DNA from: Eubacteriales bacterium
GTDB lineage: Bacteria; Bacillota; Clostridia; Peptostreptococcales; Anaerovoracaceae
DNA length: 64,000 nt
NCBI GenBank assembly: GCA_028706405.1
Contig: JAQWBM010000005.1
Location: forward strand, 1-64,000
Direction: 5' to 3'
Position 1 is the stretch's first letter; each line of letters starts with the position of its first letter. The translations under genes were made by a program, and so were the position numbers. Shown here piece after piece: positions 25,550 to 33,593 of this stretch. Under the pieces are notes generated by a model, which was not told where the DNA came from, ran no database searches, and saw only the letters and a program-made list of their open reading frames with translations.

Positions 25550-27054
25550 ACTAAATACTTTTTCACATACTCCACGTCAGAAGGCGTATCTATATACTGA
25601 ACCCCTCGTTTTTGTCTTGTTTCCCTGCCTTTTCCCGTAATCAGCACAACCGTATTGTCATCAGCCCTTGCAATTGCCTCTCTGATTGCATCTTCACGAT
25701 TCGGTATGATCAAATAGCGTCCCTCCTGCATCTTCAGGTGTTGGGCTATTTCCTCACAAATTTTCAAAACGGGCTCTTCTCCCGCATCCTCTTCAGTAAT
25801 GTAAACCTGATCAGAATACTTTCCGGCAATCTCACCCAATTCTTTTCTGCGTCCAAGGGCTTTTTTCCCCGGGCATCCGAACACTATGCTGATCTTCTTG
25901 TTGGGGTATTCTCGAAGAGTGGACTGGAACAGCGTTTCAAAGCTCATTTTATTGTGGGCATAATCGACAATAACCTGGATTTTCCTTTTCTTGCCGGTGT
26001 ATACTTCCATCCTGCCGCTGACTCTTGCCTTCTTAAGCCCTGCCGCAACATAAGACATTGGTATATTCAGGCATTGTGATATTGCTATGGCAGCCAATGC
26101 GTTTTGAACATTAAATAAGCCTGCCATGGTAAGTTTAAACTCCTTGTCGAAGTCCTTTGTTTTTACTTTAAACCTTATGGTTTTTCCTGTTTTTACAATA
26201 TCGTATCCGTAAACATCCGCCTTTTCGTCTAAACCAAATGTTACAACATGAGGGCATGCCTTAGATGCTTCCATCACGCGGTCGATATGGTCGCTGTTGA
26301 TATTCACGCAGGTTTTCTCACATTGGCTGAAAAGCCTCAGCTTCGATTCCAGATAATCATCAAAGCTGCTGTGCTCCAATTCACTTATGTGATCTTCGCC
26401 GATATTCAAAAAACACCCCACATCAAAGGTTACTCCCAAAGTTCTGCCATATTTCAAGGCTTGACTGGATACTTCCATGCTCAGATATTCTATACCGCTT
26501 TTCACCGCATTATTAAAATGCTTATGAAGCTCCATAGCTTCCGGAGTAGTAAGATGTGATTCCTCATTAATAACGCCGTCATAGTTGTCAATTCCTGATA
26601 TAATAGCACTTACAGGCCGCTTATTTTCTTTTAAATATCCATCTAAAATAAATTTCATGAAATAGGCTGTCGTGGATTTTCCCTTTGTTCCTGTGATCCC
26701 AATAAGTTTTAAATCCTTCCATACTTTGTTGTAATAGAGATCCGCAATACATGCCATGGCTTTGCGTATGTCGCTCACAATAATATAAGAGATTGTATCG
26801 TTCGGCGCAAGATCATATCGTATTTCACTGATATAGCAGATGGCCCCATTTTTAACGGCATCTTTTAAATAGTCAACGGAAAAATGATTGCCCTTGCAGA
26901 CAAATAACGTATTCTCCGCCATATCCATCGAGTTGTATGAGATGTGGTGAATCGGCTGCGTAAGCTCTTCCGGCGCAATTTGATATTCCTTGAGCAAATT
27001 ATTAGATTTCAGTTGATTCAAATAATCATTTATACTGTGAGGTGAATTTTCCAT
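25546..27054 (-). CDS. murE: MurE-type UDP-MurNAc-tripeptide ligase without the DAP motif
   Basis: A 502-residue Mur ligase that adds the third residue of the peptidoglycan stem peptide. The ATP-binding GITGTKGKSTTAYFMKF, MEVSSQAL, NIGEDHISELE, ESKLRLF (carbamylated Lys) and VVDYAHN blocks are present. At about residue 420, where DAP-adding MurE enzymes have DNPR, this protein reads EDAG (in YITEEDAGEEP), so the Arg that holds meso-DAP is missing. A non-DAP amino acid such as L-lysine or ornithine is therefore likely. It lies downstream of the racemase and ATP-grasp genes in one run. AAGGAG precedes the start ATG. It could also be a second, specialised MurE paralogue. Confidence 0.87.
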   Translation of the reverse strand: MENSPHSINDYLNQLKSNNLLKEYQIAPEELTQPIHHISYNSMDMAENTLFVCKGNHFSVDYLKDAVKNGAICYISEIRYDLAPNDTISYIIVSDIRKAMACIADLYYNKVWKDLKLIGITGTKGKSTTAYFMKFILDGYLKENKRPVSAIISGIDNYDGVINEESHLTTPEAMELHKHFNNAVKSGIEYLSMEVSSQALKYGRTLGVTFDVGCFLNIGEDHISELEHSSFDDYLESKLRLFSQCEKTCVNINSDHIDRVMEASKACPHVVTFGLDEKADVYGYDIVKTGKTIRFKVKTKDFDKEFKLTMAGLFNVQNALAAIAISQCLNIPMSYVAAGLKKARVSGRMEVYTGKKRKIQVIVDYAHNKMSFETLFQSTLREYPNKKISIVFGCPGKKALGRRKELGEIAGKYSDQVYITEEDAGEEPVLKICEEIAQHLKMQEGRYLIIPNREDAIREAIARADDNTVVLITGKGRETRQKRGVQYIDTPSDVEYVKKYLV

Positions 27055-27078
27055 CTTTTCTGCTCCTTGTTCTTTCGT

Positions 27079-27795
27079 TTATTTGATTTTCCCGCCGCAG
27101 GCGAGAATTGACTTTTCTGCAAGTATGACCATTGTATCTATGTAATAAGGAGGTAATTCATACATCTCTCGAAGGCAGGATAATTCTGTGCAGGCAAGGA
27201 TCGCACCATGACATTTCTTTTCAAATAGCTCCTCCTGTACCATTATGAAATCAGAAATATCGATATCTCCGCCGTTTTTTACTCCGTCATAAATCAATTT
27301 CATCACCAGTTTTTGCGAATCTGCGCCGGGAATGACCGGATAGATTCCCTGCTTCTCAAGTGCCTTCTGATATAAACCGGTATTAATTGTTCCGTCTGTT
27401 GCCAGAATTCCTATCCGCAGATCCTGCTCTGAAAATGTGTTTGTTATATGTCTTACTGTTTCCTCTACCATATTGATGATCTTTATGCCTACACTCTTTT
27501 GAAGCTTGTCCATTAATACATGGGACGTGTTACATGGAATTGCGATCACTCCCGCACCGTTATGTTCCAGCATCTTTGCATCCTTTATTAGAAGATCCAG
27601 CAGTTCTTCACTTCGTCCCTCCAGGATTTCCTTTGTTCTGTCCGGCATAGTCGCATGGCTTAGGATGATCATATTAATATGTTCCTGGTCACAGTTCGCA
27701 TCCGTTTTTTCGATAATTAGTTTATAATAAAGCTGAGTGGCCAAAGGACCCATGCCACCGATTACGCCGAGAATCATTCTGTTGTCGATCCACAT
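27079..27795 (-). CDS. Aspartate/glutamate racemase family protein
   Basis: A 238-residue cofactor-independent racemase of the Asp/Glu/hydantoin family. The paired catalytic cysteines are in AIPCNTSHVLMDKL and ILACTELSCL, and the N-terminus GVIGGMGPLATQLYY is the aspartate racemase signature. It probably makes D-aspartate from L-aspartate, though D-glutamate cannot be excluded. A glutamate racemase (murI) lies nearby on the other strand. It sits between the ATP-grasp ligase gene, 15 bases upstream, and the murE-type gene, 24 bases downstream. This order is what would be expected if D-Asp is used for a peptidoglycan side chain. Confidence 0.87.
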   Translation of the reverse strand: MWIDNRMILGVIGGMGPLATQLYYKLIIEKTDANCDQEHINMIILSHATMPDRTKEILEGRSEELLDLLIKDAKMLEHNGAGVIAIPCNTSHVLMDKLQKSVGIKIINMVEETVRHITNTFSEQDLRIGILATDGTINTGLYQKALEKQGIYPVIPGADSQKLVMKLIYDGVKNGGDIDISDFIMVQEELFEKKCHGAILACTELSCLREMYELPPYYIDTMVILAEKSILACGGKIK

Positions 27796-27810
27796 AAATC
27801 TTTTCCTCTT

Positions 27811-29022
27811 TTAGTTTTGTCTTCCAAGGTGTTTCCTATACTTATAATAATGCCCCAATTGTGATTTTAGTAATCTCAGCGTCCTCAGAAACCCTTTGTC
27901 TTTTTTGTAAAAAAGCGGATTGACGTATTGTCCCGACTTAATCAGAGCGCGCATTTCAGTTTTGTATTCCTGCGGCTTGATATATCGGAAGGCAACTCCT
28001 TTCGGTACTACTGACCAAAGAGATTTCTCCGTGACCACTTTTAAATCAAGCGGTTTTTGTTCAATATAATCTTCTACAAGATATCTTGCTATATTCTGTC
28101 CTGCAGCAGTAACATAATAATTGCTTCTTCCTTGTCTTGTGTTGATTTCAAAGACCTTGTACTTTTTATCCCTTTGATCGTACTTTATATCAAAATTTGA
28201 AAATCCTATATAATGCATATCTTCCAAAAGCTTCTTAAATCGTTCAGCGATTTCCTCATTGTGTTCAGTAATAATGACTGCATGGTTTCCTATACCATGA
28301 GGCGTATGCTCTTCCAGCAACACGTGACCTAATGCCATAAGCTTTACATTGCCGTTACGATCGGAATAATTGGTCAAAACACGCATATAAGTATCATCAC
28401 CCGGGATAAAATCCTGTATAATGATGGAATCATCATAGCCTGCACCGTAAATATCATCCAGGATACGTAAAAGCTCTTCCCTGCTCCCGGCTTTATAGAC
28501 TTTTTTCTGTGATGCAAAAGGGTGTTTCCAGTATTCAATTCCGTTGGAAGGTTTGATTATGAACGGCGCTTCAAATGGCAGTTCAAAGTTCTTTTCAAGC
28601 TCTTTTCTATGCACAAAAGTGTCAGGATAATTAATGCCTGATTCTTGGCACAGGTTATAGAATTTCTCCTTATGAATCAGATTGTTCATCAGTTCAATAT
28701 CGATATAGGGTGCGATAACGTTTTCGCGGAAGTTGTCCCTATTTTGGCTGAGAAGCTGCACATAACTGTCGCCGCAACCAATCGCAAGAATTATTTGTTC
28801 TTTATTCTTTTCGGCAAATTCATTAACAGCCTCAAGGAATATGTCCTGTTGATCAATTTTGGGGTTTGCAATATAATTCATAATTTTACTGTCCGCGCAA
28901 GGACCGCTGAGGTATTTTCCAAACACGCTGGCTTTTATATCGTATTGTTCGTGGAAAGCCCTTGCAACGCTGTACACATTTATGTCTCCCGCAAAGAGAA
29001 GCGGTATAAAGCTTTGGCTCAT
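27811..29022 (-). CDS. ATP-grasp ligase, candidate D-aspartate ligase
   Basis: A 403-residue ATP-grasp protein with KPSNGIEYW (ATP-binding loop), IIQDFIPGDDTYMRV and the metal site VFEINTRQGRSNYYV. The N-terminal motif LLFAGDINVYSVARAFHEQY is a Rossmann-like preATP-grasp domain. Aslfm of Enterococcus faecium, an ATP-grasp enzyme next to an aspartate racemase, attaches D-Asp to the stem-peptide Lys; the gene order here (ATP-grasp, racemase, non-DAP MurE) is similar. The assignment is inference from context and architecture; carbamoyl-phosphate-like or other carboxylate-amine ligases are alternatives. The start ATG (29020-29022) follows AAGGAGATC. Confidence 0.82.
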   Translation of the reverse strand: MSQSFIPLLFAGDINVYSVARAFHEQYDIKASVFGKYLSGPCADSKIMNYIANPKIDQQDIFLEAVNEFAEKNKEQIILAIGCGDSYVQLLSQNRDNFRENVIAPYIDIELMNNLIHKEKFYNLCQESGINYPDTFVHRKELEKNFELPFEAPFIIKPSNGIEYWKHPFASQKKVYKAGSREELLRILDDIYGAGYDDSIIIQDFIPGDDTYMRVLTNYSDRNGNVKLMALGHVLLEEHTPHGIGNHAVIITEHNEEIAERFKKLLEDMHYIGFSNFDIKYDQRDKKYKVFEINTRQGRSNYYVTAAGQNIARYLVEDYIEQKPLDLKVVTEKSLWSVVPKGVAFRYIKPQEYKTEMRALIKSGQYVNPLFYKKDKGFLRTLRLLKSQLGHYYKYRKHLGRQN

Positions 29023-29498
29023 TCAGATCTCCTTCGTCATGTTTATTCTGTATCTATTATCAATTGATTTTGTTTAATAGTTGTTTGATTCATCCAGATT
29101 CTTATTTATTATAATACTTTTTTTGCTTGTTATCAATGTATTATTGATTTTGATAACGGGCATAATATGGGACAGTTACTGTTCAAAGTCTTTGGCGCCG
29201 TATGCGGCTGAAATCAGGCGTTGGAGAGGTTTTGTGCCACTCTTAGCTGAAATTGAACAAGCATGTTCAGTTGCTGTCAAGCGCGGTTGCGGCATGGTTT
29301 GTTTGACAGCCTGAACATAGCGGAATAAAGCGTACATAGCGCTTAAAGAATGCCCTAAACCCTGACTGCCTGATTTCAGCCGACACGGAGCCAAAGGCTG
29401 TGAACAGTAATAAGGGACACGCAGGGTGTATTTAGTAAACACATTAGGACGCTTTCCGTCATATCATGAATGGAAGTGTTATAGAAAGGATGATAAAT
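29023..29498. repeat. Non-coding region with a 236-bp inverted-repeat element
   Basis: No gene is supported in these 476 bases between the divergent ATP-grasp and P-loop genes. Two open frames across it overlap the element and have no ribosome-binding site. The element spans 29175-29410. The left arm (29176-29219) and right arm (29368-29410) both read TTACTGTTCA from the outside and pair over about 43 bases with few mismatches. A second, nested hairpin inside it pairs TGTTCAG and GCTGTCAA with their complements around 29265-29315. The ends match the 53848-53948 element. It looks like a non-autonomous mobile or structural RNA element. Confidence 0.65.
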
Positions 29499-30599
29499 AT
29501 GGCAGGTATTGAAAGGCATATGTATCCGGGAAACAATACTCCGGAAGGTTTTTTCTCTTATTATCAATACATACTTAGTCAGGAAGAGGCAGATAGAATA
29601 ATTTGTATCAAGGGCGGGCCTGGCGTAGGAAAATCTACATTTATGAAAAAAATTGGAGAATCAATGCTTCAGAAAGGTCACAATGTGGATTTCATGCATT
29701 GTTCTTCTGATAACAGCTCTTTGGACGGCATAGTGCTGCGCGATAAAAAAATTGCAATGATCGATGGAACTGCCCCTCACGTTGTAGACCCCATCAATCC
29801 GGGAGCCGTTGACTCTATCATTCATTTAGGAGATTATTGGGACGAGGAAGGTATACGCAAAAACCGAAATGCTGTTATCAGAAACAGTGAGAGAGTCAGG
29901 AGCATTTTTGGAAGAGCATACAATTATCTGGCGGCGGCAGGGAAAATGTATGATAACCTTTTCAGCATCTATGAGTCAGCTATAAAGAATGAAGAGCTGT
30001 ATAAGCTAGCAGCAAAGATTATCGGTGATGAGCTGATACATAGAGAAATCTGTTTAAATCAGGGAGACATAAAAAAGTACTTTGCCAGTGCTATTACTCC
30101 CACTGGTTTTGAAAACTTTATTGATACTTTATTGAGCGGATATAAAAAGATTTACCTTATTAAGGCTCCTATAGGCGTGAGCAGTGAGAGAATGCTGAAT
30201 TTATTCATGGAGGGAGCTGTGTATCGGAGCTTGAATGTAGAAGGCTACTATTGCCCGATGAAGCCATCTACAAAGCTTGAACATCTTCTTATTCCAGAGC
30301 TTCGTTTAGCTTTTATAACGTCAAATCTTTACCACACCATAGATTTATCAGAGAATCCGGCGGAGGTTGAGGTCATCAATTTAGATAATATTATTCGCTA
30401 TGATATAATCAAATATCAGGAGCCTATACTTGAAGACAGCCGAATAAAAATGAGAGAGTTGTTGGAAAAATCTGTTTATTGCCTGGCGCAAGCAAAAAAA
30501 GAGCATGATAAACTGGAACAATATTATGTACCAAATATGGATTTCTTAAAAATAGATTCTTTGAGACTTGAATTGACCCAGAAGTTCAGTCAAAGCTAA
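29499..30599 (+). CDS. PRK06851-type P-loop protein with duplicated, degenerate second domain
   Basis: A protein of about 366 residues. The N-terminal half has a Walker A motif in IICIKGGPGVGKSTFMKK and a switch-like IAMIDGTAPHVVDP. The C-terminal half repeats the same layout (IYLIKAPIGVSSERM in the Walker A position, then LRLAFITSNLYHTIDL), but the lysine of GKS is gone, so only the first domain should bind and hydrolyse ATP. This matches the clostridial PRK06851 family of unknown function. The ATG at 29499 (MAGIERHMYPG) is preferred over 29466 because AGAAAGGA lies just upstream. It converges on the DUF975 gene, with the last four bases overlapping. Confidence 0.8.
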   Translation: MAGIERHMYPGNNTPEGFFSYYQYILSQEEADRIICIKGGPGVGKSTFMKKIGESMLQKGHNVDFMHCSSDNSSLDGIVLRDKKIAMIDGTAPHVVDPINPGAVDSIIHLGDYWDEEGIRKNRNAVIRNSERVRSIFGRAYNYLAAAGKMYDNLFSIYESAIKNEELYKLAAKIIGDELIHREICLNQGDIKKYFASAITPTGFENFIDTLLSGYKKIYLIKAPIGVSSERMLNLFMEGAVYRSLNVEGYYCPMKPSTKLEHLLIPELRLAFITSNLYHTIDLSENPAEVEVINLDNIIRYDIIKYQEPILEDSRIKMRELLEKSVYCLAQAKKEHDKLEQYYVPNMDFLKIDSLRLELTQKFSQS

Positions 30600-31294
30600 A
30601 TATTCGTATCTTCGCTCTCATTGAACAGTGATGTATTTGCTTCAAGCGTTCTTACAGATCTAAGGCTTCCATTTGCTATGTCATAGAAGGCGATCAATGC
30701 ATTTTCAACATAAGGAAGCAGCCATAATAAACCTATGCCAAATGTAAACACGCAGAGAAATGCCCATCCAATAAAGCTTAGATTCAGACAGAAAAACTTC
30801 CATTTATTTCCTCGCATCATTGCTTTGCTTCTGTTAATTGCTTCCATGATTCCAATATCAGGATTATCGGCAAGTATATAAAAGCTCATGCTGTACCGGA
30901 TAGAAGCGATGATTCCAGGTATAATAAACAGTAATGTCCATAGCAGGGTAAATATCGTTATTACGATATATAATCCAAATGCCTTTGCAAAACGTTCAAA
31001 GCCGTAGAAAACTTCTGCAGGCGAGGTTTCTCTTTTTCTGAATATTGAAATGCAGAACATTGCATATCCAAGGAGCATAGGACCTGAAATAACCAGACTG
31101 TAAACAGATGAGATGCCGGCCTGGGTTGATTCATTTTCAGCAAAAATGGCATTCAACAGGAGAACAGGAATTGTGGTTAATGCAAAATACACAAATGTTC
31201 CCATGAGGGCTAAGCCCCACCTTCCCGCCAGAGAATTTCTTGCCAACGCTCTAATATTACTGCAGCTTTCATATACGATTATATTTTGCTCCAT
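30596..31294 (-). CDS. DUF975 family membrane protein
   Basis: A protein of about 232 residues with the DUF975 start SNIRALARNSLAGRWGLAL and some six hydrophobic helices. The family is widespread in Firmicutes and lacks a known biochemical role. The ATG at 31292-31294 (MEQNIIVYES) is preferred over the upstream in-frame codon at 31321 because a GGAAAGTGAG sequence precedes it. It overlaps the end of the convergent P-loop gene by four bases. It is divergent from aroB across a hairpin-containing gap. Confidence 0.85.
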   Translation of the reverse strand: MEQNIIVYESCSNIRALARNSLAGRWGLALMGTFVYFALTTIPVLLLNAIFAENESTQAGISSVYSLVISGPMLLGYAMFCISIFRKRETSPAEVFYGFERFAKAFGLYIVITIFTLLWTLLFIIPGIIASIRYSMSFYILADNPDIGIMEAINRSKAMMRGNKWKFFCLNLSFIGWAFLCVFTFGIGLLWLLPYVENALIAFYDIANGSLRSVRTLEANTSLFNESEDTNI

Positions 31295-31413
31295 GTTTAA
31301 TCTCACTTTCCTTATCAGCATTTCTCAAACAATTATATTATAATATAATCAGTAGAAATCTACAAATCAAAATTCATGTTTTCATTGCCTTTTTAAAAAT
31401 AACTTAGAAGAGC

Positions 31414-31498
31414 AGAGACCAAAAGATGATTGGCTGACAAGATATAATTGGCTGCTTGACGGAGACAGCCAATCATCTCCTCCCGGTCTCCGGTCTCT
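31414..31498. repeat. Intergenic hairpin sharing GATGATTGGCTG with the 43.6-kb palindrome
   Basis: AGAGACC (31414-31420) and GATGATTGGCTG (31425-31436) pair with CAGCCAATCATC (31466-31477) and GGTCTCT (31492-31498) to form a long stem with small bulges. It lies between the starts of DUF975 and aroB, so it is not an ordinary gene-end terminator. The motif also occurs in the 57-bp palindrome at 43601-43657. Confidence 0.6.
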
Positions 31499-31517
31499 CC
31501 TTTTTCCTGAACCTCGT

Positions 31518-31546
31518 TTGCTAATTTTTCCATATTAGTGTATACT
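31518..31546 (+). promoter_or_regulatory. Vegetative promoter candidate for aroB
   Basis: TTGCTA (31518-31523) and TATACT (31541-31546) are 17 bases apart, with a TG before the -10 box. It gives a leader of about 40 bases to the AGGAGG ribosome-binding site. Confidence 0.7.
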
Positions 31547-31593
31547 ATTTAATAATAATATCAAATTAGACAAAGACAAAAGGAGGCATGCAT

Positions 31594-32661
31594 ATGAAAT
31601 ATAACTTGACTATTAATATTAATAGCCGTAAGTATCCTGTGATTATGGAAAGCGGATTATTTTCTATTATTGGGAAAACTCTTGGCGAACATTTTCCAGG
31701 AAAAAAAATCGCTTTGATTACAGATGATTATTTAATGGATGTCTACGGAGAAACCTTAAAAACACAGCTGACAAAATCTCAGAATGAATGGGAAATAATC
31801 ACTCTCCTTGCAGGAGACTCAAGTAAATCTTTCGACAGCCTTACATATATATACAAAAAATTGATCGATTTCCAGCTTACACGCAACGATGTCATCGTAT
31901 CCTTTGGCGGAGGAGTTATTGGTGATATTGCAGGATTTGTGGCATCAACGTTTTTACGCGGTGTTGATTTTGTGCAAATACCTACCACATTGATTGGACA
32001 GGTTGATAGCAGCATCGGCGGTAAAACCGCTGTCAATATGCCAGAAGGCAAAAATTTAATCGGAACCTTCTATCAGCCCTCATATGTATATATTGATCCG
32101 GATTTTATCAAGACACTTTCAGATTATCATATGGCGAATGGTATGGCGGAAGTCATAAAATATGCTTGTGTAGCCGATGCCGATCTTTTTTCTGATCTTA
32201 TAAGAATGAGTACGCTGCGTGACACAAATCTTATCGAATCAATTATCTACAGATGCTGCCTGATAAAAAAGAACATTATTGAACAGGATGAAAAAGATCA
32301 GGGAATCCGAATGCTTTCTAACTTCGGACACACCATCGGACATGCTTTAGAACACCTTTTTGATTACGGTACTTATGGCCATGGTCAGGCTGTTGCCATA
32401 GGAATGTATACCATAACGGTACATAGTGAGGCTATGGGGCTGACTGCCATAAATACATCATCCACACTTAAGGAGATTCTTCAAGAATACGGACTGCCTT
32501 TTGCACTGCCTAAGAATATCAATAGAAAACTATTGGCTGAAACAGCGATGAGAGATAAGAAACGCCGCGGTAATAAAATGAATCTAATACTTCTGGAAAA
32601 AATAGGCAAAGGGTTTATTTATCCATTAGAAAAATCAGAATTCAGAGCTTTAATCGAGTAA
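31594..32661 (+). CDS. aroB: 3-Dehydroquinate synthase
   Basis: Converts DAHP to 3-dehydroquinate, the second shikimate step. The NAD-dependent fold is shown by SFGGGVIGDIAGFVAST, the active-site block QIPTTLIGQVDSSIGGKTAV and the metal ligands in NFGHTIGHALEH and HGQAVAIGM. The length of about 355 residues is typical. The ATG at 31594 is chosen because AGGAGG (31581-31586) is seven bases before it; the ATG at 31588 is too close. A promoter candidate lies just upstream. aroE follows after about 63 bases, so the two form a small shikimate operon. Confidence 0.95.
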   Translation: MKYNLTININSRKYPVIMESGLFSIIGKTLGEHFPGKKIALITDDYLMDVYGETLKTQLTKSQNEWEIITLLAGDSSKSFDSLTYIYKKLIDFQLTRNDVIVSFGGGVIGDIAGFVASTFLRGVDFVQIPTTLIGQVDSSIGGKTAVNMPEGKNLIGTFYQPSYVYIDPDFIKTLSDYHMANGMAEVIKYACVADADLFSDLIRMSTLRDTNLIESIIYRCCLIKKNIIEQDEKDQGIRMLSNFGHTIGHALEHLFDYGTYGHGQAVAIGMYTITVHSEAMGLTAINTSSTLKEILQEYGLPFALPKNINRKLLAETAMRDKKRRGNKMNLILLEKIGKGFIYPLEKSEFRALIE

Positions 32662-32724
32662 AGAGAAGCTATTGCAGATATTATCTTAAGCACCATAGAT
32701 ACTACGTTTTTGGAGGTCAAATCA

Positions 32725-33477
32725 ATGTTTAAACTCGGGCTCGTAGGAGAAAAACTATCACATAGCCAGTCCCCTCAAATACACCGAGAAATAATGAGTA
32801 AACACGAGGTTGATGGCACGTATGAATTACTGGAGTTTTCAAGGGAAACCTTTGCCAAAGATTTCAATAATCTCAAAAATTCAGGATACCGGGGCGTCAA
32901 TATAACAATTCCATATAAAGAAACAGTGCTCTCTCTCTTAGACGAGATTTCGGAGAAAGCTAAATATATAGGCTCGGTAAATACTGTATCATTTGAAAAC
33001 GGCAAGGCAAAAGGCTTCAATACCGACTATCACGGCTTCGTTGCGTTACTTGAACATTATGATGTTGTTGTAAAGGGAAAAGGGGCTGTGATTCTCGGAT
33101 CTGGCGGATCTGCCAAAGCAGTCGTAACGGCACTTCTTGACCTTGGAATCTATGATTTGACCATTGTAAGCAGAGGAAAACACAGTTTTCATGGAAACTA
33201 CACCATTTCTTATGAATTCTATAAGGAAGCCAAAACCAAAAACGACATATTGATCAACTGTACACCTGTTGGGATGTATCCGAATGTAGATGCTTCTCCA
33301 TTACCGAAAGAAGATATCAATACTAACGTCGTTATTGATTTAATATACAACCCACAGAAAACTCTATTGCTGCAATACACCGAGGAGTTAGGCATCAGGG
33401 GAATCAGCGGCAGTCTGATGCTGAAAGAACAAGCTGTTAAGGCTCATGAAATCTGGAACGGAAATGAAAATATCTGA
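32725..33477 (+). CDS. aroE: Shikimate dehydrogenase
   Basis: Reduces 3-dehydroshikimate to shikimate with NADPH. Motifs include GEKLSHSQSPQIH, NITIPYKETV (catalytic Lys), TDYHGF and the cofactor loop GSGGSAKAVVTAL, with IYNPQKTLLL near the end. The ATG at 32725 is preferred because GGAGG (32712-32716) is eight bases upstream; the TTG at 32710 overlaps the ribosome-binding site. The length of about 250 residues is slightly short but normal for clostridia. A terminator-type hairpin follows. Confidence 0.94.
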   Translation: MFKLGLVGEKLSHSQSPQIHREIMSKHEVDGTYELLEFSRETFAKDFNNLKNSGYRGVNITIPYKETVLSLLDEISEKAKYIGSVNTVSFENGKAKGFNTDYHGFVALLEHYDVVVKGKGAVILGSGGSAKAVVTALLDLGIYDLTIVSRGKHSFHGNYTISYEFYKEAKTKNDILINCTPVGMYPNVDASPLPKEDINTNVVIDLIYNPQKTLLLQYTEELGIRGISGSLMLKEQAVKAHEIWNGNENI

Positions 33478-33561
33478 GTGCGCCTTGGTTGAGGCGCTCG
33501 ATGCCGGAAAAGGGGCTGTCGCAAAACAAAATCTTAAATTCTGTTCTGCGACAGCCCCTTT
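33476..33561. terminator. Tandem hairpins between aroE and the 4-hydroxybutyrate dehydrogenase gene
   Basis: The first stem (33476-33499, GAGTGCGCC with GGCGCTC) lies directly behind aroE. The second is a perfect 15-bp stem (33509-33523 with 33547-33561) carrying GGGGCTGTCGCA and its complement, a sequence common in clostridial intergenic hairpins. Convergent genes on both sides suggest a bidirectional terminator. Confidence 0.7.
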
Positions 33562-33593
33562 ATATGTAATATTCGGGTTTTATAATGGTTCTG

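Noticed and set aside
29081-29442. Two short open frames across the 29.2-kb inverted-repeat element.
   Set aside because: No ribosome-binding site, and they follow the arms of the palindrome. Treated as shadow of a non-coding element.
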